Origin: Pseudobdellovibrionaceae bacterium
GTDB taxonomy: Bacteria > Bdellovibrionota > Bdellovibrionia > Bdellovibrionales > JAMPXM01
Assembly (NCBI GenBank): GCA_022843085.1
Contig: JALHOI010000171.1
Span: 1-6,836 of the forward strand
Length of the DNA stretch: 6,836 nt
Direction: 5' to 3'
The notes under the pieces are model-generated. The model ran no database searches. It saw only the letters and a list, made by a program, of their open reading frames with translations, and had not been told where the DNA came from. A program made the position numbers and the translations under genes. Shown here piece by piece: positions 5,905 through 6,836 of the stretch. The number at the start of each line of letters is the position of its first letter. Positions within the stretch are counted from its first letter, which is position 1.

Positions 5905-6081
5905 GACGATGTCGTTCGGCAAAAACGATCCGCCCCGTAAGCCTCGTCACCATGGCTGTTCATATGGACTTCATCGAAGCTGTGGAATCGCTGGTTGCAC
6001 GCTTTCGCGTTCGACGACCGAGCTCGCGACGACGTCCACTCGTACATCGTAGTGAGGCTTTTAGAGCGAAAAATTTCGATT

Positions 6082-6087
6082 TAAAAT
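6082..6087 (+). promoter_or_regulatory. Possible -10 box of the HNH-family gene
   Basis: TAAAAT at 6082-6087 matches TATAAT at 5 of 6 bases and lies 18 nt before the GTG at 6106. The -35 position has only TTTTAG (6059-6064, 17-bp spacer), a poor match. Transcription from here would start near 6094, leaving an ordinary leader if translation starts at the GTG at 6139 but a very short one for 6106. Confidence 0.3.
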
Positions 6088-6105
6088 CAATGGTAAGGCT
6101 TCTTT

Positions 6106-6836
6106 GTGACTAAGCACTTTCAAGCAGAGGATAAACCCGTGCACATCTTTAAATCGCGACCGTATCAAATTATAGTTTCTGAACTTCGCCTTGCGATTCA
6201 GGAGGAAAGAAAGATTACCATTCAGATTCTTCAACTTATCAACGAAGCGCATGATCGCAGAATTTACGCTGAGGCCGGTTACTCGACAATGTTCGAGTGG
6301 CTCACAAAAGAGTTTGGCTATTCGGCGGCAGCCGCGATGAGGCGGCTTGATTCGGCTCGCGCTCTTCGCGAAGTTCCATCGATCGAAAGGAAGATTGAAA
6401 CCGGCGAAGTGAAATTAACGAACTTGGCAAAAGTTCAGAGCGTGATTCGTTCGGAAGAAAAACGAACGGGCGAACGAATGGACGTCGAAGAGCGAATGAA
6501 AACGTTTGAGATGATTGAAAACAAATCTTCGCGCGAGGTCGAGGTCGTGCTGGCTCGCACGTTTCCCGAGGCCGCTCAGATGAAGCCAGAATCGATTCGC
6601 ACCATCAATGAAACTGAAGTTAGAATCCAGATCACTTTGACCAAACAACAACTTGCTTCGCTAGAACGGGTACGCGAGGTGACGTCGCATTCAAACGTAG
6701 GCGGCTCACTCTCTGAAATCATCGACATGCTTGCGAGCGCATATCTGGAAAAGAACGATCCGCTTCGACGCGAAATTAAGTCGCGGAAAGTTTCAGCCGG
6801 TCATGCTCACGGGAATCCTATCCCTCCGGTGGCGAA
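6106..6836 (+). CDS. HNH-endonuclease-family protein, N-terminal part (partial)
   Basis: The frame is open from GTG 6106 to the window edge: 243 codons and no stop. The segment RRIYAEAGYSTMFEWL followed by EFGYS and AAAAMRRL, then IETGEVKLTNLAKVQS and ENKSSREVE, matches the helical N-terminal region I associate with DUF222-like (13E12-type) HNH endonucleases of Bdellovibrio and myxobacteria. In those, a C-terminal HNH nuclease domain follows; it is not in this window, so nuclease function is inferred only. Residues 172-218 look like a further compact helical segment (TLTKQQLASLERV, then SEIIDMLASAYLE), and the basic linker at 222-243 is the expected approach to HNH. Two starts are plausible: GTG 6106 with TAAGG 7 nt upstream, or GTG 6139 with AGAGGA 7 nt upstream. 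The gene is separated from the cyclase by a long gap and is probably an independent, possibly mobile, accessory gene. Confidence 0.8.
   Translation, partial: MTKHFQAEDKPVHIFKSRPYQIIVSELRLAIQEERKITIQILQLINEAHDRRIYAEAGYSTMFEWLTKEFGYSAAAAMRRLDSARALREVPSIERKIETGEVKLTNLAKVQSVIRSEEKRTGERMDVEERMKTFEMIENKSSREVEVVLARTFPEAAQMKPESIRTINETEVRIQITLTKQQLASLERVREVTSHSNVGGSLSEIIDMLASAYLEKNDPLRREIKSRKVSAGHAHGNPIPPVA

Larger units (their letters stand above)
5524..6105. other. 582-nt gap without a convincing gene
   Basis: This stretch separates the cyclase gene from the HNH-family gene. It begins with a GC-rich stem-loop and later contains a 22-bp and a 16-bp perfect palindrome. Short ORFs are present but lack ribosome-binding sites: 5623-5823 (+, 66 aa), 5682-5813 (-, 43 aa), 5873-6052 (+, 59 aa) and 5952-6113 (+, 53 aa). 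The 59-aa frame contains TTCGGCAAA twice, 33 bp apart (5882-5890 and 5915-5923). None has a recognisable motif. The region could be decayed genes, a small RNA locus or control sequence. I see no tRNA-, rRNA- or CRISPR-like structure. Confidence 0.55.

Overview
The window looks like chromosomal DNA from a Bdellovibrio-type bacterium (Bdellovibrionota) or a close relative. GC content is moderate by eye, with many TCG and CGA codons. Three features support this placement: an FHA-GGDEF diguanylate cyclase with the architecture of Bdellovibrio DgcB, a short (428 aa) glucose-6-phosphate isomerase, and a DUF222-like HNH-endonuclease-family gene of a type I associate with these genomes. The assignment is inference; no rRNA or other marker is present. 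All genes I accept are on the + strand.

Layout. Positions 1-103 hold the probable C-terminal tail of an upstream gene. Positions 104-332 are a leader rich in small dyads. Three closely spaced genes follow: a long, low-complexity and coiled-coil protein (probably starting at a CTG at 333, ending 1997), a calcineurin-like metallophosphoesterase (2046-3125), and pgi (3109-4395), whose start lies 17 nt inside the phosphoesterase gene. After a 96-nt gap containing a perfect TATAAT comes the FHA-GGDEF cyclase (4492-5523), which ends at a GC-rich stem-loop. Positions 5524-6105 have no convincing gene but contain a perfect 22-bp palindrome, a perfect 16-bp palindrome and two short unsupported ORFs. 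The last gene, from 6106 or 6139, is the N-terminal part of an HNH-family protein that runs off the window.

How they fit together. The coiled-coil protein, phosphoesterase and pgi look like one transcription unit. The cyclase appears to have its own promoter sitting almost on its ATG, so it may be made from a leaderless mRNA. Its threonine-containing acidic N-terminal tail ahead of the FHA domain fits the known DgcB idea of phosphothreonine sensing coupled to c-di-GMP synthesis. A CCTAGGAC-(T)-AAAGG element occurs upstream of both the coiled-coil operon and the cyclase gene, hinting at shared control.

I did not find a clearly new multi-gene system. The points most worth a second look are the non-ATG start of the coiled-coil gene, the putative leaderless cyclase promoter, the insertion domain of the phosphoesterase, the shared CCTAGGAC element, and the 22-bp palindrome in the long gap.
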